A DNA stretch of 15,071 nucleotides from positions 1-15,071 of the forward strand of contig LIAL01000020.1 in assembly GCA_001437625.1 (NCBI GenBank), in the 5' to 3' direction. Under the pieces are notes generated by a model, which ran no database searches, was not told the origin of the DNA, and worked only from the letters and a program-made list of their open reading frames with translations. The DNA is from Nitrosopumilus sp. BACL13 MAG-121220-bin23 (GTDB taxonomy: Archaea; Thermoproteota; Nitrososphaeria; Nitrososphaerales; Nitrosopumilaceae). A program made the position numbers and the translations under genes. Shown here in pieces: positions 13,180 to 15,071 of the stretch. Each line of letters begins with the position of its first letter. Position 1 is the first letter of the stretch.

Positions 13180-13186
13180 ATCTCCT
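13180..13186 (-). promoter_or_regulatory. Shine-Dalgarno site for scpB
   Basis: The minus strand reads aggagat, eight bases before the ATG at 13171. It selects this ATG over a second one six codons in, and fits translation from the scpA-scpB transcript. Confidence 0.65.
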
Positions 13187-13219
13187 TTAAAATTTAGTTA
13201 CAGAAATTTATCTCCATTT

Positions 13220-13900
13220 CTATTCCGTTGTTGTCTCTTCTTTCATAAGTATGATTTTGATATCATCATCTTGTTGTTCTAAATCTACCTTTTGATCTCT
13301 TGCTAAAAATAATGCTGCAAAAAAACACCTGATTGAATCCACTTGATCAAGTTCTGCGATGATATTTTGCAGTAGTCCAAACCCTGTATTTGCAATTTTT
13401 TTCATGATTAAATCTTCATACTTTCCAATAATACTTTCTAGTGAAATAAAAAATTCTTGAAAATCTGGTGCCTCTAATGGCTCTATCTCTAATTTTCTAT
13501 TTCTTCGTGATTGTGGATTTGCAATTGTACCTATAAGATTCTGCAGTAATCCTAACAAGTCATCTAATGACACTGGATATGTTGATTCATGTCTGTATGG
13601 AATGTCAATTAATTCAATATCTACATCTGTTCTTTGGAAACTTGGTCTTTTATCCATGGCTGCTTTTTGCAATGCAAAAATACTTTCAACTTTCATTCTG
13701 TAAATTAATGATGATGATAATGCTGCCATTCCTGCAACTTTAAGATCTTTTGTACCTGCTTTTTCCAGAATTTTTGTTAACAAATTTAAAATTTGAATTA
13801 GATCTATCTCCCATACGTCTTTTTTTGCAACTGCTTTTGTATCAAATAAAACATTAATTGGTTCTTGAGAAATGCCGTTAGGAGTTTGAGATTCACTCAC
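13220..13900 (-). CDS. scpA: Segregation and condensation protein ScpA (kleisin)
   Basis: 226 residues. ScpA bridges the SMC heads and binds ScpB. Seen: EPINVLFDTKAVAKKDVWEIDLIQILNLLTKILEK (about 13-47), the N-terminal helical domain in which kleisins normally start with a PL-LL pattern; AALSSSLIYRMKVESIF (about 59-75); and a C-terminal winged helix with DSIRCFFAALFLARDQKVDLEQQ (about 187-209). The family is divergent but the order and the ScpB neighbour make the call sound. It starts with GTG at 13900; the frame is closed to any upstream ATG. It is divergent from the alcohol dehydrogenase gene, 95 bases apart. Confidence 0.9.
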   Translation of the reverse strand: MSESQTPNGISQEPINVLFDTKAVAKKDVWEIDLIQILNLLTKILEKAGTKDLKVAGMAALSSSLIYRMKVESIFALQKAAMDKRPSFQRTDVDIELIDIPYRHESTYPVSLDDLLGLLQNLIGTIANPQSRRNRKLEIEPLEAPDFQEFFISLESIIGKYEDLIMKKIANTGFGLLQNIIAELDQVDSIRCFFAALFLARDQKVDLEQQDDDIKIILMKEETTTE

Positions 13901-13920
13901 AGCATAACTCTTCTCTTATT

Positions 13921-13931
13921 CAATAATATCT
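13921..13931 (-). promoter_or_regulatory. TATA-like box for scpA
   Basis: The minus strand reads agatattattg, 21-31 bases before the GTG at 13900, consistent with a near-leaderless transcript covering scpA and scpB. Confidence 0.45.
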
Positions 13932-13966
13932 AATGACTCTACTTTTTTCTTACTTCCAGTCAACTC

Positions 13967-13973
13967 TTATATT
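13967..13973 (+). promoter_or_regulatory. TATA box for the alcohol dehydrogenase gene
   Basis: ttatatt lies 23-29 bases before the ATG at 13996, followed by a T-rich run up to the start codon, as in leaderless archaeal genes. Confidence 0.5.
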
Positions 13974-13995
13974 GTAAAGATGATTTTTTTTTGTT

Positions 13996-15048
13996 ATGAA
14001 ATCTGCACGGATCACTGCTCCTAATGCTCCTCTTACTATTTCTGAATCTGAAACTCCAAAACCAGAAGGAGATCAAGTTTTACTTAAAGTAAATTCTGTG
14101 GGTGTATGTCATAGTGATTTACATTTATGGGAAGGTGGATATGATCTTGGCGATGGAAAATTTATGAAAGTTACTGACAGAGGTGTAAAATATCCTGTAA
14201 CTCCTGGTCATGAAATTGTTGGTACTGTTGAAGATATTGGAAATAATGTTTCAGGTATTGTAAAGGGTGATCAAGTACTTGTTTTTCCATGGATTGGATG
14301 TGGTGAATGCCCTGCATGTAAAGTCAGTAATGAAAATTTATGTGATGCTCCAAAATCTATGGGTGTTTTTCAAGATGGTGGTTATTCCGACTATGCTTTA
14401 ATTCCAAGTTTTAAATATTTAGCAAAATTAGATGGAGTTGATCCTGATGCTGCAACTTCACTTGCTTGCTCTGGGTTAACTGCATACACTGCAATTAAAA
14501 AAGCAAATCAAAATTCTCCTGAATTCCTTGTTATTGTTGGAGCTGGTGGTTTGGGATTAATGGGTGTACAAATTGCTAAAGCTATAACTCATGCTAAAAT
14601 TATTTGTGCTGATTTAGACGATGAAAAATTAAACACTGCAAAAGAAATGGGTGCTGACTTTGTCATCAATTCTAAGGATCCTCAATCTGCTGAAAAAATT
14701 ATGTCTATTTGTAATGATAAGGGTGCTGATAGTGTTGTTGATTTTGTTAATAATCCTCCTACTGCAAAACTAGATTTTACTATTTTAAGAAAAAGAGGCA
14801 ATTTAGTTTTAGTCGGTTTATTTGGTGGTTCTTTTGAATTATCTTTAGTAACTATTCCTCTAAAATCAATTACAATTCAAGGTGCATACACTGGTAACTA
14901 TACTGACATGGTTGAATTACTTGCACTTGCAAGAAAAGGAATTCTTAACCCAATCATTTCTAAAAGATATGCCCTTACTGATGCAAATACTGCATTGAAT
15001 GATCTTAAAGCAAGAAAGATTCTTGGACGAGCTGTCATAAATCCTTAA
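13996..15048 (+). CDS. Zinc-dependent alcohol dehydrogenase (medium-chain family)
   Basis: 350 residues, full length. Catalytic zinc ligands are Cys38 (GVCHSD), His72-Glu73 (GHE) and Cys158 (LACSGLTAY). The structural zinc site Cys102, Cys105, Cys108 and Cys116 is complete. The Rossmann fold has GAGGLG at 182-187, and Asp206 at the end of the second strand favours NAD(H) over NADP(H). Family members oxidise alcohols or reduce aldehydes; some medium-chain relatives are acryloyl-CoA reductases in 3-hydroxypropionate pathways, a possibility in an autotrophic thaumarchaeon that the sequence alone cannot confirm. It is transcribed alone, divergent from scpA. Confidence 0.93.
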   Translation: MKSARITAPNAPLTISESETPKPEGDQVLLKVNSVGVCHSDLHLWEGGYDLGDGKFMKVTDRGVKYPVTPGHEIVGTVEDIGNNVSGIVKGDQVLVFPWIGCGECPACKVSNENLCDAPKSMGVFQDGGYSDYALIPSFKYLAKLDGVDPDAATSLACSGLTAYTAIKKANQNSPEFLVIVGAGGLGLMGVQIAKAITHAKIICADLDDEKLNTAKEMGADFVINSKDPQSAEKIMSICNDKGADSVVDFVNNPPTAKLDFTILRKRGNLVLVGLFGGSFELSLVTIPLKSITIQGAYTGNYTDMVELLALARKGILNPIISKRYALTDANTALNDLKARKILGRAVINP

Positions 15049-15071
15049 TCTAGTTTAATTTTAAATTATAT

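Overview
The window reads as core chromosome of an AT-rich ammonia-oxidizing thaumarchaeon (Nitrosopumilus-like). This placement is inferred from gene content, not from a marker search. The archaeal signatures are a TFB transcription factor, Gar1, SRP19, ribosomal protein S8e, an RPA-like OB-fold protein, an intron-containing tRNA-Leu, and a heme route through siroheme using AsnC-like decarboxylases. Many start codons have a TATA-like box about 22-31 bases upstream and almost no leader; a few genes instead have purine-rich Shine-Dalgarno (SD) sites.

Layout. 1-141 is the end of a lysine-rich protein made of perfect 30-base repeats. 199-1115 holds a two-helix membrane protein convergent with an OB-fold ssDNA-binding protein. 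1225-1325 is tRNA-Leu(CAA) with a 16-nt intron. 1374-1496 encodes a 40-residue C2H2 zinc-finger protein on the minus strand. 1677-2921 is a DedA/VTT-like membrane protein abutting an HD hydrolase. 2918-6153 (minus) is a heme operon: precorrin-2 dehydrogenase-like gene, hemA, hemB and an uncharacterised 103-residue gene. Divergent from it at 6224 is a fused AhbA-AhbB siroheme decarboxylase. 7264-9384 (minus) holds a B-box-like zinc protein, an aldo/keto reductase and a chlorite-dismutase/HemQ-family protein. 9427-10441 holds sufC followed by a DUF167 (YggU) gene interrupted by one in-frame TAA. 10541-12525 (minus) is an information-processing block (rps8e, srp19, gar1, tfb), and 12593-13900 is scpA-scpB. 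A zinc alcohol dehydrogenase lies divergently at 13996-15048.

How the genes fit together. HemA and HemB feed tetrapyrrole synthesis. The dehydrogenase takes precorrin-2 towards siroheme, and the AhbA-AhbB fusion starts turning siroheme into heme. The Cld/HemQ-like protein nearby may act later in the same route (inference). The S8e, SRP19, Gar1 and TFB genes link translation, secretion, rRNA modification and transcription initiation. ScpA and ScpB are the kleisin and winged-helix partners of SMC, which is not in the window.

No mobile element, CRISPR array or clear defence system is visible. The items most worth a second look are the short zinc-finger gene with a palindrome over its start, the nonsense-interrupted DUF167 gene, the AhbA-AhbB fusion, the unknown gene coupled to hemB, and the three convergent gene pairs that all overlap by exactly four bases.
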